A program made the position numbers and the translations under genes. The notes below the pieces were generated by a model that worked only from the letters and a program-made list of their open reading frames with translations, did not search any database and was not told the origin of the DNA. Positions 40,389-49,079 of a stretch of DNA of 64,000 nt are shown here, piece by piece (position 1 is the stretch's first letter; the number at the start of each line of letters is the position of its first letter). The DNA comes from Planctomycetota bacterium (GTDB taxonomy: Bacteria > Planctomycetota > UBA8108 > UBA1146): positions 177,445-241,444 of the forward strand of contig JAAZXB010000004.1 of assembly GCA_014240375.1 (NCBI GenBank), read 5' to 3'.

Positions 40389-41648
40389 CTACTGCGACAA
40401 AACCTCGATACTACGGATTCGGATGAGCCGGGCTCCTGTACTGGGATCCTGTTCTTCAACAGTCCCGACGATACCCACTCTTTTATTCACGTATAGATCA
40501 AGTTTTAATTTGCCACCATCAAGATAGAAGAGGAGTTGATTCCCCTTCATCAACTTGTGTGTCGCCTCGACGTCCCGGTGTTTCCCGAGGGGCACTACCC
40601 AGCCTACCGCCTGATATTTGACTCCAGGATTTGTGCTGCGATGTCCCGTCCTTCGCAAAATTTCGTTCTCTTTGGCCTTGGCGAGCTCTCGCTCGGTCTT
40701 GGCCTTTTCCTGTTGCCGCTGGATATCCACCAGACGGCGATGTAAGGGCATGAAGTGTTCCTGAATGGTCCTCGAGAGATCTCGAACCACTTCGACTTCT
40801 CCGATATCTTCACTGGAATTCTCGATGACTTTCATCTGATCCAGTAACGAACGGAAGTTCCACTCAACGGGGTTCTTTTGCGTTTCAGTACGAAACTCTT
40901 CGAACAATTTCTTTAACTTCGGCGACTCAAACGCAGGAATCTTGACCGTGTTTGGATCCACAACATCCTCGGTGGATGTTTGACCTTTACCCGGGCCTGA
41001 ATCTCCTCCGGTAACCGGTACAGCATCGGGTTGGTCCCCGACCGGCTTGACCGGTCCTCCTGTTACATTGTTTCCGATACTTCGAAGTTGCTGATGCTGC
41101 CTCGATAGGTGCAGCGCTTGGACCTCTGACTGACTGCGTCGGATATAGTCTCCGTGAATCCAAGCATGCGCATTGAGAGGCGCAAATACTTCGACCCAGT
41201 CTCCGTTTGCATCGGTTTTACCAGTGGGTATCAATCTTTGCCCCGGCTCGGTCAGACCGAGCGGCGCATGTTTTGTGCCGGCAGTAGCACGAAGTCTCAC
41301 ACGACTGCCCGTGACACGCAGCGAATCCCCATCCGACGCCAAATAATCACCATGTACCCAGACCGGCCGATCGGCCGGCACCGCTACCTCTACCCAATCT
41401 CCTTGGCCACCCAGTGCGATGAGGGGAATCCCTCCGCGCAACTGGAAGAAGGCAAGATGATTGGTAGAAGGACCAGTCCTGATATTGACCACACTCCCCG
41501 TCACAGAACCCATCCAGGGTTGAAGAGTCGGCTGTCCCCGCACCGGATCGTCCTGAGCGTGGATCGAAGTTCCGATCACCAGCAGCAGGGAAACGACTCC
41601 GACCGAGGATTTGACCATCGATCCGAAATTCGAAAAGGAGGACTTCAT
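40389..41648 (-). CDS. secreted protein with two SH3b-like domains
   Basis: About 419 residues if started at the ATG at 41648, which gives a signal peptide ending SIHAQ (a nearer ATG at 41618 is also possible; no start has a clear Shine-Dalgarno). Two SH3b-type modules follow: VVNIRTGPSTNHLAFFQLRG...GDWVEV...VHGDYL (shown by NIRTGPSTNHLAFF) and VRLRATAGTKHAPLG...GDWVEV...WIHGDYI. A linker, a helical segment with KAKTERELAKAKENE, and a beta-rich end (KLDLYVNKRVGIVGTVEE) complete it. SH3b domains bind cell-wall or peptide ligands. The open frame continues to 42029 through a 12-bp repeat array, which is probably not coding. Confidence 0.68.
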   Translation of the reverse strand: MKSSFSNFGSMVKSSVGVVSLLLVIGTSIHAQDDPVRGQPTLQPWMGSVTGSVVNIRTGPSTNHLAFFQLRGGIPLIALGGQGDWVEVAVPADRPVWVHGDYLASDGDSLRVTGSRVRLRATAGTKHAPLGLTEPGQRLIPTGKTDANGDWVEVFAPLNAHAWIHGDYIRRSQSEVQALHLSRQHQQLRSIGNNVTGGPVKPVGDQPDAVPVTGGDSGPGKGQTSTEDVVDPNTVKIPAFESPKLKKLFEEFRTETQKNPVEWNFRSLLDQMKVIENSSEDIGEVEVVRDLSRTIQEHFMPLHRRLVDIQRQQEKAKTERELAKAKENEILRRTGHRSTNPGVKYQAVGWVVPLGKHRDVEATHKLMKGNQLLFYLDGGKLKLDLYVNKRVGIVGTVEEQDPSTGARLIRIRSIEVLSQ

Positions 41649-42133
41649 CGCCTGGGTATCGATACTGTTCGAGTCTTCTCTCGAGTCCTGCGCAACAGAT
41701 GTTGAGATATCCGTAGTCGATGAGTTATTCATTCGTGCGGCATTCATAGTTGCGGAATTCATCTGAACTGTGTATTTGCCTGTGTATTTGCCTGTGTAGT
41801 TGCCTGTGTGTTTGCCTGTGTGTTTGTCTGTGTGTTGGACTGCGTATTGGATGGTGATCCTCCTTCCCCTGTTTCTTGGGGTGTACTTCGACACCCTCTC
41901 GGCCCAAAACTCCCGATCCATCGGTCGATGGTGGGTCGATGGTGGGTCGCGTTTCAGACTCGTAGATTTCTTGGCCCAAAAATATCCATCAGGGCGCCAA
42001 GAGAAGGTTGATACTATGTGGAGCGGCACTTCGTGTCAACGCAGCCCACCCATCTCGGAGCACGAATCCTCAGACCGTCGCATCGGATGTCCCAGATGAG
42101 GTCGAGGAGCCCACAAAGGTGGATCCCAATGCG
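41649..42133. other. 485-nt region upstream of the SH3b gene
   Basis: No convincing gene. It holds a 12-bp tandem array (41769-41852), an 11-bp tandem duplication GGTCGATGGTG (41923-41944), and an open frame joined to the SH3b protein whose predicted peptide (repeats of H/Y-T-G-K) lacks a credible start. The promoter of the SH3b gene should be here but no boxes are obvious. Confidence 0.6.
41769..41852. repeat. 12-bp tandem array, about seven units
   Basis: The unit TGTGTATTTGCC is perfect in copies 1-2 and diverges progressively (TGTGTAGTTGCC, TGTGTGTTTGCC, TGTGTGTTTGTC, TGTGTGTTGGAC, TGCGTATTGGAT). It lies upstream of the likely start of the SH3b gene. Confidence 0.95.
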
Positions 42134-43024
42134 TCAGTCGGAGCAGATCAGTAGCAGTTCGCCGATCCGGCAACTCTGAGCCGCTGCAGTGACGGGGCAC
42201 TTGGCCCGGAGCAAGAAAAAGACCGGCAATCCGCTCGAATCCAGCGTCTGGTGATGGGACGACCCCTTGGCGATGACCAGATCGGCCTGATCCATCCGTT
42301 TTCGTAGCGGTTCACTCAATTCGTCCGGCAGCAAACCCAGACTTTCTCCAGGTGAGGTAAAGAGCTCATCCGCACCGTGCCCTCCGACCAAACCGACTCG
42401 ATCCGCGTCTTCCTGACACGCTTTCAGCAGCATCGGAGACTCACAGATGACGCTGGTGACCTGCAGCCCGGTGCGCGCCTTTTTCAACTGCTCCAGCAGG
42501 ACCAGATCTGCCGGTAATTCCGGCGCAGTATCGTGGATGAACAACAGATGGGAGGCCCCGGAGACGATCCGATCGAGCGAATCCCGCTCATCGTGGACAA
42601 ATTCAGTATCTGCCACGTCGCCCGCTCGCATCCCCAATTTACGCAGATCTTCGCGGATCGCCTTCGACTGGAGGATTTCATTGGCGAACACATTACAGCG
42701 CGCAGAGAGCAGAAGTGCCCGCCCCAGCGGATCTGACGAATCCGCGACCTGCTGGCGCATCCCGGGCAACGCCTCCAGCATCTCGGCAGACCAGCGTTCC
42801 CGCAGTTCTCTCCACGGGTCACCCGACCCCAGCACCGAATGGACCCTTTTCAGCAGCCCCCCGACCATCTCTGCAGGAGACTGGCCCGTTTCCGATTCGT
42901 GGAGGATTCTCATCGATTCATCGACCACCTTCTGCTGCAGCCAATCATCATCACTGATGCGTTCTGCGGTACAGAGTGCTCGACGAAGAGCGCAGGGGTA
43001 GCACTGTGGTACGAAGCGAGCCAA
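42134..43024 (-). CDS. DUF89/ARMT1-like damage-control phosphatase
   Basis: 296 residues from a TTG at 43024, three nt after the SPOR-like gene. The N-terminal C-Y-P-C-A-L-R-R-A-L is the paired-cysteine start of the prokaryotic DUF89 subgroup. DPLGRALLLSARCNVFANE, FIHDTAPELPADLVLLEQL (shown by HDTAPELPADL), QVTSVICESPML, VGGHGADELF and DLVIAKGSSHHQTL follow the DUF89 order, the last being the family's A-K-G motif. These metal-dependent phosphatases hydrolyse damaged sugar-phosphate metabolites. The exact substrate is not predictable. Confidence 0.83.
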   Translation of the reverse strand: MARFVPQCYPCALRRALCTAERISDDDWLQQKVVDESMRILHESETGQSPAEMVGGLLKRVHSVLGSGDPWRELRERWSAEMLEALPGMRQQVADSSDPLGRALLLSARCNVFANEILQSKAIREDLRKLGMRAGDVADTEFVHDERDSLDRIVSGASHLLFIHDTAPELPADLVLLEQLKKARTGLQVTSVICESPMLLKACQEDADRVGLVGGHGADELFTSPGESLGLLPDELSEPLRKRMDQADLVIAKGSSHHQTLDSSGLPVFFLLRAKCPVTAAAQSCRIGELLLICSD

Positions 43025-43027
43025 GGA

Positions 43028-43936
43028 TCAGTAGCCCGTCTCGAATTTCTGGAGTTCATCCGAAGTGAAAACCATCTTGGTCGGGAAAGCATCGCGGAAT
43101 CGGACACCCTGGTGGGGTCGAAGCACCTGGATTTCTCGCAGCGCAGATCGAGCCGCGTCGAGATTTTCAAAGGGTCCGACGAAGACGCTGAAGAATCGTT
43201 TCCCGGCACCCGATTCGCTGATTCGAACTCGTGCTCTCGCCGTGGTCAATCCGGAATCGACATACTGAACCAGTTTGTCGATCACCGCGGGGTCCTTGCT
43301 GAGGTGCTGTCCAATCCACACCGCATAAAGACTTTGCTGCAGCGGGACCCGTTCCATATCTGCAACTGCCGGAACCACGCTCGCATCGACTGCAGGATCG
43401 GTGGCACTGGGAGCGACCGCCTGCTGGACGATGTTCCGGATGGCAGGACGACCTCCCGGTTCCGGGTCGAGCAACGGCCATTGGGGATCATCGCTCAGCG
43501 GTGTCCTGTCCATCTCTGCGATCCCTGCGGGTTCTTGCACCGGAGCAGTGCTGTTACCGGACATGTAAGAGAGCGCCATCAATAACAGAGCGGCGATCCC
43601 GAAAACGAGCAGGGTGGCACGACGGATCTCGACGGTTCCGGTCAAAAAGGTGTCTCTTGAACGGAGAAAACGGTCATCTTCTGCGGAGGAACTCGCCTCC
43701 GGGATCTCTGACAGATGGCGAATTTGCGGGATCTGCTTGGCTCGATCATCGAGATCGACCCGTAGGCGAGAACCGGAGCCAAGGGGGGCTACAGGCTCCT
43801 CCGTTGTCGAAGAAGGTTGGGAAGAGACCGAAGGATCCGATCCCTTCTGCTCTGGAGCGGCAGGCTCCCGCGATGGGGGCGAACTCCTCTGATCACGGAG
43901 CATTTCAAACATGCTCGATTCATCTCTACGTCCCAA
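43028..43936 (-). CDS. membrane protein with SPOR-like C-terminal domain
   Basis: 302 residues. The start is TTG at 43936 with AAGGGGG upstream; ATG at 43912 is an alternative. The N-terminal ~100 residues are a cytoplasmic Pro/Ser-rich charged region, then one membrane helix (LLVFGIAALLLMALSYM), a linker, and a C-terminal ~80-residue domain with YAVWIGQHLSKDPAVIDKLVQ (shown by YAVWIGQHLSKD) and FFSVFVGPFENLDAARSALREI (shown by FSVFVGPFENLDAA). The latter resembles SPOR, which binds denuded glycan at septa. The gene may act in cell-wall or division control. Confidence 0.75.
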   Translation of the reverse strand: MGRRDESSMFEMLRDQRSSPPSREPAAPEQKGSDPSVSSQPSSTTEEPVAPLGSGSRLRVDLDDRAKQIPQIRHLSEIPEASSSAEDDRFLRSRDTFLTGTVEIRRATLLVFGIAALLLMALSYMSGNSTAPVQEPAGIAEMDRTPLSDDPQWPLLDPEPGGRPAIRNIVQQAVAPSATDPAVDASVVPAVADMERVPLQQSLYAVWIGQHLSKDPAVIDKLVQYVDSGLTTARARVRISESGAGKRFFSVFVGPFENLDAARSALREIQVLRPHQGVRFRDAFPTKMVFTSDELQKFETGY

Positions 43937-44094
43937 GTTTCCCCCTTATGATCTCACGGCATGTACCTCACGGAAGAATAGGTGAGCAAGGCGAGTCGGT
44001 CAAGAAGCGTGCGTTGCGTTGTTGCGAATCGGAGATCATCATGGAGGCCAAGGTCCCACCTTTGAGTTCCAAGACATCCTCGGGAAGAGAGTCG

Positions 44095-45438
44095 ATGAAA
44101 AACGTAGCCAGATCGAATTGGGCCACAGCCAGGAAATTGGTGCTGTCGCTGGGCCTGATCCTCCCCCATTCCGGTCTCCACGGATCTGCGGAGTCCTTAC
44201 CATTTCCGGAACCAACCCAACTGAACCCATGCGGTCCGGAGTCCAGCGGTCCTGCCACCCCTCGATCCAATTCGCTGCCACAGGATCAGCATGTCGGTGG
44301 GATCGATGTGGTGATCGAAACGGTCCTGGGCGAGATCAAAGCTCCTCATCCGACCTTCAGTGGCGATCTGACGGGGATAGAAGTGGCCGGAAGTACGATG
44401 GAGATGCGCGACATCCTGTCTATTCGATTCCCCTCTCACAAGCTCCAACGGCAACCGAGGGAGCAGATCCTGCTGCGCAATGGAACCCTCTGGAGGGGCG
44501 AACTGAAGCGAGACGTCGATCCGAATGGAGATACGATCCTGTGGCAAAGCCCCTCGCTGCCGGCACCGATGAGGATCTCCCTCGAAGACCTGGCGGAATA
44601 CCGGACCCACCAATCTCCTGCGACTCCCTTCCCCGATCCGATCGCTGATTCTGACCAGTTGCTGACCCGTGACGGGGCGCTACTGACCGGGATCCTCGAG
44701 TCGCTGCGGGTCGAAGGGGTGGTCTTCGATGATCCTTCGCTGGGCCCCCTGACAATTCCCTGGTCCAAATTGTTCGCTTTCCGACTGATCGAGATTGCCA
44801 CAGATCGCCCCCCACCGACCGACCAGCAGTTGCCGGTGCGAGTGCAAACGGTCGCAGGAAGCGAGATCTACGGCGCACTGCTCCAGCTGGATCCGACCTC
44901 TCTGAGACTGCGACAGGCCGATCGACAGGAACTCGCCATCCCCAGCTCTCAGGTGGTGCAGATCCATTTTGAACTGGAGCGGATCATCCCCCTGACCCAG
45001 CGGCAACCGCTGATCGTCGATGAAGGTCTTCCCCAATCGGACTGGTTCCCCTGGACCTGGAGGAAAGATCTCAATGTGCTGGGACAGCCGCTGCAGATCG
45101 GGGCCCGGCAATTTGCTTCAGGAATCGGCGTCCATTCCCGTAGTCATCTGACCTTTTCGGTCGAAGAGGGTGATCGCACCCTGGTCGGGATCGCCGGGAT
45201 CGACGCCAGCAGTCGTCCACCCGATGAAGAGCCGGGGATCGGCTGTGCCGACTTCTCCATTCTGGTCGATGGAGAGAAGAAGTTCGATGGCGGCACCCTC
45301 TCCTGGAAGGATGCTGGCGTCGATTTCCGGATCGACTTGAAGGGTGCGAAGAAGTTCACCCTGAGGGTCGACCTGGGTCCAGGACATCACATCCTCGATC
45401 GCGCCAACTGGGCGATGATCCGCATCATCCGCGACTAG
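44095..45438 (+). CDS. secreted NPCBM-domain protein
   Basis: About 447 residues from ATG 44095 (GGAAGAGA upstream), giving a signal peptide (ATARKLVLSLGLILPHSGLHG, quoted in part as KLVLSLGLILPHSG). ATG 44041 is an alternative; the open frame to 43501 is an antisense artefact of the SPOR gene. Three small Sm-like beta modules (NGTLWRGELKRD, DGALLTGILESL, AGSEIYGALLQL) precede a C-terminal NPCBM domain of ~130 residues (ASGIGVHSRSHLTFSVEEGD, RTLVGIAGIDA, FSILVDGEKKFDGG, HHILDRANWAMIRI). NPCBM modules bind carbohydrate in glycosidases; here no catalytic domain is attached. The same beta modules start the TPR protein of the pseudopilus operon. Confidence 0.8.
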   Translation: MKNVARSNWATARKLVLSLGLILPHSGLHGSAESLPFPEPTQLNPCGPESSGPATPRSNSLPQDQHVGGIDVVIETVLGEIKAPHPTFSGDLTGIEVAGSTMEMRDILSIRFPSHKLQRQPREQILLRNGTLWRGELKRDVDPNGDTILWQSPSLPAPMRISLEDLAEYRTHQSPATPFPDPIADSDQLLTRDGALLTGILESLRVEGVVFDDPSLGPLTIPWSKLFAFRLIEIATDRPPPTDQQLPVRVQTVAGSEIYGALLQLDPTSLRLRQADRQELAIPSSQVVQIHFELERIIPLTQRQPLIVDEGLPQSDWFPWTWRKDLNVLGQPLQIGARQFASGIGVHSRSHLTFSVEEGDRTLVGIAGIDASSRPPDEEPGIGCADFSILVDGEKKFDGGTLSWKDAGVDFRIDLKGAKKFTLRVDLGPGHHILDRANWAMIRIIRD

Positions 45439-45449
45439 CAGAGACCTGC

Positions 45450-45491
45450 AATACAGTGCGGCGAATACAGTGCGGCGAATACAGTGCGGCG
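45450..45491. repeat. 14-bp intergenic tandem repeat, three copies
   Basis: AATACAGTGCGGCG is repeated three times perfectly, then decays (GGTACCGTGCGAG), 12 nt after the stop of the NPCBM gene. Confidence 0.95.
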
Positions 45492-45513
45492 GGTACCGTG
45501 CGAGACGGCCACC

Positions 45514-45550
45514 AAAAAGCCCCTGCTACCGACTCCAGGTAGCAGAGGCT
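45514..45550 (-). terminator. rho-independent terminator of the vWA gene
   Basis: On the minus strand AGCCTCTGCTACC pairs with GGTAGCAGGGGCT around 7 nt (one mismatch), followed by TTTTT. It lies 29 nt after the vWA stop and may also stop convergent transcription of the NPCBM gene. Confidence 0.85.
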
Positions 45551-45578
45551 GATCGATGGGTGAGACGCTGAAGAAGGA

Positions 45579-47174
45579 TCAGTCTCCCGGATTATCGGGA
45601 TTCAACTTGTTATCCACCTTCATGTCGGTGTATGTGCCGCCCGTCTCCTCAGCCAGCCTTTTCAACCAGCTGTTGGCCTGGGCCAGGCCCGGCATCTGCT
45701 GCCCCCCCTGGGTGAACGGATGGAAGCCGAAGCAGTGTATCTTGATCTTGCGGAACCGATTCAGTTCGAACACCTTGTCGAGGATGGGAGAGGTCGGGTC
45801 GTTGACCTTACCATCCTTGGACGGCAAGCCATCGGAGAGGAAGAAGATCGTATTGGTTCGAGGATCCTGCATGAACGCCTCGACCAAGGCATCCAGAGTG
45901 TTGGTATTGCCGTTGTGCTTGATTCCATCGACCCACTTCAAGGCCGACTTCTTGTTGCCAGCGCTGGCGGGTGTCGCCTTCTTCTTGAACTTGCTGACGG
46001 TGGTATCGAATCGCACGCAATTGAACGCTGCATCCTTCGACATCTTCTTCAGCACCTTGCGCAGTTCGCGCTTGGCCATCTCCATGCGAGTCCAGAATTT
46101 GGCGAGTCGTTGCTGCTCCTGGGTCATCTGGCCGCCACCGGAGGATCCTCCTCCGTCGGAGCCGTCTCCTCGACCGAGCCCCGGAATATCATCCTTGTGG
46201 ACATACCGCATCGATCCGGAGGTATCGATGACGAAGACGATGTTCTTCGACTCGACCGGAACACCCCAGAACTCGGGATCGTTGCCACGGCGCTTGCGCT
46301 TGACTCCGGTCTTTCCGTCGTGAGTCTCCTCCATCGGGTCAAAGGTGTCCTGACGCGGCTCCCACCACGAGTGCCACTCCTCGATCAGATCAAAGTCCTG
46401 TCCGGTCAACTCCCACAGTGAATCTCGCACCTGGTGGTAGAGCACGTCCTTACGTTTCTTGACCAGTTTCTCCAGCAGTTTGATCATCGGTTCGACGCCG
46501 ATGGCACTCTGGCTCTTGCGAAAGCCTTCCACCGCCGCTCCCTGGACAAAGGCGGACTTGTCCTCGAGGAAGGAGCACAGCAGTTCCAAGGCGGCGTCAT
46601 TGTCAATTCCTCGCAGCCGCTGCAATTGTGCCTTCAATGCCTCTTGCTGCTGCTTCAGCCGATCGGGGATTCCTGGATCGGCACCGGGAGGCAATCCGTC
46701 TTCCTCGATCTCCTTGATCCTCTTACCCAGTTTCATGATCTCGTCATTGATCTTCCCGCGCTTGTTGGTGGGGAAGGAGAGGATGTCGGTGAGGTAGACG
46801 CGCTCGCGGAAATCACTTTTGCTGCGCAGTTTTTTGTAGCGTTCGGCGATGTAATCGACGCAACCATCCATACGGGACAGTTCCTCACAGATGGTGCTGT
46901 AAACCGTTGGATTCCGTCCATCCTTGAAGCCCAGATCGTACAGCGTATCGACCGAATCCTCGGTACCGTAGGCAGCGATCTGCCGGACGATATCGATGGC
47001 GCTATCGGGGTTCTCGCCCTGGATCGCCCTGCGGAAGCTCTTGGCCAGTTTCTTGATCTCTTTGGAATCGGCAACACTGGAGGCTTCCAGCACGGCGAAA
47101 GAGAAGATTCCGCACATCATTGTGATCCACAGAAGAGCCAGTGAACCTCTGGTTGTACGATTTTGGTAGATCAT
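45579..47174 (-). CDS. secreted von Willebrand factor A protein with HEAT-like N-terminus
   Basis: 531 residues from an ATG at 47174 with GGAGGA 4 nt upstream; the longer open frame is unsupported. A signal peptide (GSLALLWITMMCGIFSFAV) leads to an acidic helical half with HEAT-like repeats (AIDIVRQIAAYGTEDSVDTL, ALELLCSFLEDKSAFVQGAA) and a coiled helix (RLKQQQEALKAQLQRLRG). The C-terminal half is a vWA domain with an intact MIDAS: DTSGSM, the later T in TNTLDALVEAF and the Asp in FFLSDGLPS. A Gly/Ser-rich insert sits after DTSGSM. MIDAS-bearing vWA domains bind ligands through Mg2+; the partner is unknown. Confidence 0.88.
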   Translation of the reverse strand: MIYQNRTTRGSLALLWITMMCGIFSFAVLEASSVADSKEIKKLAKSFRRAIQGENPDSAIDIVRQIAAYGTEDSVDTLYDLGFKDGRNPTVYSTICEELSRMDGCVDYIAERYKKLRSKSDFRERVYLTDILSFPTNKRGKINDEIMKLGKRIKEIEEDGLPPGADPGIPDRLKQQQEALKAQLQRLRGIDNDAALELLCSFLEDKSAFVQGAAVEGFRKSQSAIGVEPMIKLLEKLVKKRKDVLYHQVRDSLWELTGQDFDLIEEWHSWWEPRQDTFDPMEETHDGKTGVKRKRRGNDPEFWGVPVESKNIVFVIDTSGSMRYVHKDDIPGLGRGDGSDGGGSSGGGQMTQEQQRLAKFWTRMEMAKRELRKVLKKMSKDAAFNCVRFDTTVSKFKKKATPASAGNKKSALKWVDGIKHNGNTNTLDALVEAFMQDPRTNTIFFLSDGLPSKDGKVNDPTSPILDKVFELNRFRKIKIHCFGFHPFTQGGQQMPGLAQANSWLKRLAEETGGTYTDMKVDNKLNPDNPGD

Positions 47175-47402
47175 GATTCCTCCATGGGCACCCTTGGCCG
47201 GGTGCTCTCTTGACGAATGAGACTCACGATCGGGACTGGATCGGAGTATGGGCCCAGGAAGCCACCTTCCAGGCACTCTCACGGTATCATGCCTCCTTCT
47301 TCAGTTCCATCGTCTAGGATCTGGATGAATATGGGCTTATGGGTGATGAATTGGCTCGATTTGCTTATCTTGGGCAAACACCCACATCCCATGGAGGAAC
47401 AG

Positions 47403-48167
47403 ATGTCCCAGCACCAAGACGACACCGATCGCCAGTACCATATCGGTCTCTCACGGGGAGATGCCGCGGCAAAGATCTTGCTCGCCGGAGATCCCGAACG
47501 GGTACGACGCAGCGCCGCTCGACTCGATCACATCGAGGGCGAATGGAACTGTCGCGAATATCTGACCATCACCGGAGAATGGCGTGGTGAGCGGGTGACC
47601 CTGATGGCCACCGGAATCGGCGCCAGCAACATCGAGATCGCGATGGTCGAACTGGCCGCCATCGTCGACGATCCGGTACTGATCCGAGCAGGCTCCTGTG
47701 GCGGTCTCGACCCGAAGATTCAGTTGGGCGATCTGGTGGTCAGCTGGGGGGCGGTACGGATGGAGAACACCTCCACCACCTTCGTTCCCGAGGGTTACCC
47801 CAGCGTCTCTCATCCCGATGTGATCCAGGCACTACTGCAGCAAGCGCGCCAGAAGGAGTACCCGGTCCACCTCGGAATCACCGCCACGGCACCCGGTTTC
47901 TACGGCGCCCAGGGGCGAAACGTGAATGGATTTCCCCCACGCAATCCCGACGTGATCGAGGAGCTGGCCCGCATCGGTGTCGCCAACATGGAGATGGAGG
48001 CTTCGGCGCTCTTCACGCTGGCCTCGGTGAAGGGCTGGAGAGCGGGCTGCGTTTGCACCGTCTTTGGCCGTCGACATCACGATGAATTCGTCCCGGTCGC
48101 GGATAAACCGGCCCTGGAAGATCGCTGCGTCGAGGTGGCACTGGACGCACTACTGAGCATCGACTGA
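47403..48167 (+). CDS. udp: uridine phosphorylase-like nucleoside phosphorylase
   Basis: 254 residues from an ATG at 47403 with GGAGG 5 nt upstream (an in-frame ATG at 47391 overlaps that site). PNP/UDP family landmarks: HIGLSRGDAAAKILLAGDPERV (shown by LLAGDPERV), GIGASNIEIAMVEL, IRAGSCGGLDP (phosphate-binding), and NMEMEASALFTLA, the E-M-E-A-S nucleoside-binding motif typical of uridine phosphorylases. The enzyme releases uracil and ribose-1-phosphate. It lies next to, and convergent with, the purine nucleoside phosphorylase, completing a nucleoside-breakdown locus. Confidence 0.88.
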   Translation: MSQHQDDTDRQYHIGLSRGDAAAKILLAGDPERVRRSAARLDHIEGEWNCREYLTITGEWRGERVTLMATGIGASNIEIAMVELAAIVDDPVLIRAGSCGGLDPKIQLGDLVVSWGAVRMENTSTTFVPEGYPSVSHPDVIQALLQQARQKEYPVHLGITATAPGFYGAQGRNVNGFPPRNPDVIEELARIGVANMEMEASALFTLASVKGWRAGCVCTVFGRRHHDEFVPVADKPALEDRCVEVALDALLSID

Positions 48168-48176
48168 GACGCTAAA

Positions 48177-49079
48177 TTATCCGGGATTGACCGGCGGCGG
48201 ATCGGGGTCCAGCGTAGAGATCGCCGCATCCACGATCCTCAGCAAGCGTCCGCGAGATCTGCGCCCCGTCTCCATCACCTCTTCATGACTCAGCGGCTGC
48301 CCTGACATCCCCGCCGCCAGGTTCGTCACCAGCGAAAATCCTTGTACGCGAAGGCGGCAATCCACCGCCACCATCGCCTCCTGGATGGTCGACATGCCGA
48401 CCAGGTCTGCGCCGAGTTTGCGTAGCATACGCACCTCCGCAGGGGTCTCGTAGGTGGGGCCAGGCAGACCTGCGTAATTTCCCCGCGGGAAACCATCGGT
48501 CGCTCCAGCATCGGAATCGTTGCGGTAGCACCGCTCGGTTCGATCGATCCAGTCCCGGTCGAAGAGACCGGTCTGCTGGCGGATCACCGAGGAGACATCG
48601 ATTCCGACCTTCGGAGTCACCCCCTGCAGATTGATATGATCCTCGATGGCGACCACTTCTCCAGGACTCCAGCCCTCACGGACGCCACCGGCGGCATTGG
48701 TCAGAATCAACCCTCGGGCACCGAGAGCTGCGAGTATGCGGATTCCCCGCACCACTTCTTCCACATCGTATCCCTCGTACAGATGAACCCGGCCACCGAG
48801 CAGAAGTATCGTGGATCCTCCGACCTCGCCGAGGATCCATTCACCCCCATGGCCAGCCACCGAGGGAGATGGCATCCCGGGAATGTCACCGACCGCGACG
48901 CGGCAATATTCAGTCCAGCCATCGGCGGGAAACTGGATCCCGGAACCGAGCACGACCCCCACATCGGGACCGAATTCCGACCAGTCCTGCTGGCCATCGG
49001 AAGGCAATTCGTGCGCCAGTTCGCGCCACTGATCGCGAATCCACCGACAAGCCGCCTGGACATCGAATCGTTCCGTCAC
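48177..49079 (-). CDS. punA: purine nucleoside phosphorylase (trimeric type)
   Basis: 300 residues from a GTG at 49079 overlapping the upstream stop (GTGA). Motifs of trimeric PNP: VVLGSGIQFPADG, PSVAGHGGEWILGE, GGRVHLYEGYD, LILTNAAGGVREGW, VAIEDHINLQG, YAGLPGPTYETPAEVRML (shown by LPGPTYETPAE), LVGMSTIQEAMVA and SLVTNLAAGMS. It splits inosine/guanosine-type nucleosides with phosphate. The 4-nt coupling to the 5'-nucleotidase-CNT fusion directly upstream implies that nucleosides brought in by that protein feed this enzyme. Confidence 0.95.
   Translation of the reverse strand: MTERFDVQAACRWIRDQWRELAHELPSDGQQDWSEFGPDVGVVLGSGIQFPADGWTEYCRVAVGDIPGMPSPSVAGHGGEWILGEVGGSTILLLGGRVHLYEGYDVEEVVRGIRILAALGARGLILTNAAGGVREGWSPGEVVAIEDHINLQGVTPKVGIDVSSVIRQQTGLFDRDWIDRTERCYRNDSDAGATDGFPRGNYAGLPGPTYETPAEVRMLRKLGADLVGMSTIQEAMVAVDCRLRVQGFSLVTNLAAGMSGQPLSHEEVMETGRRSRGRLLRIVDAAISTLDPDPPPVNPG

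Noticed and set aside
41769-41852. Possible CRISPR array
   Set aside because: Units are 12 bp, directly adjacent with no spacers, and no cas gene is present. The same holds for the other short arrays.
43501-44040. N-terminal extension of the NPCBM protein
   Set aside because: It is antisense to the SPOR-like gene, has no signal peptide and is Arg/Ser-rich, typical of shadow coding.
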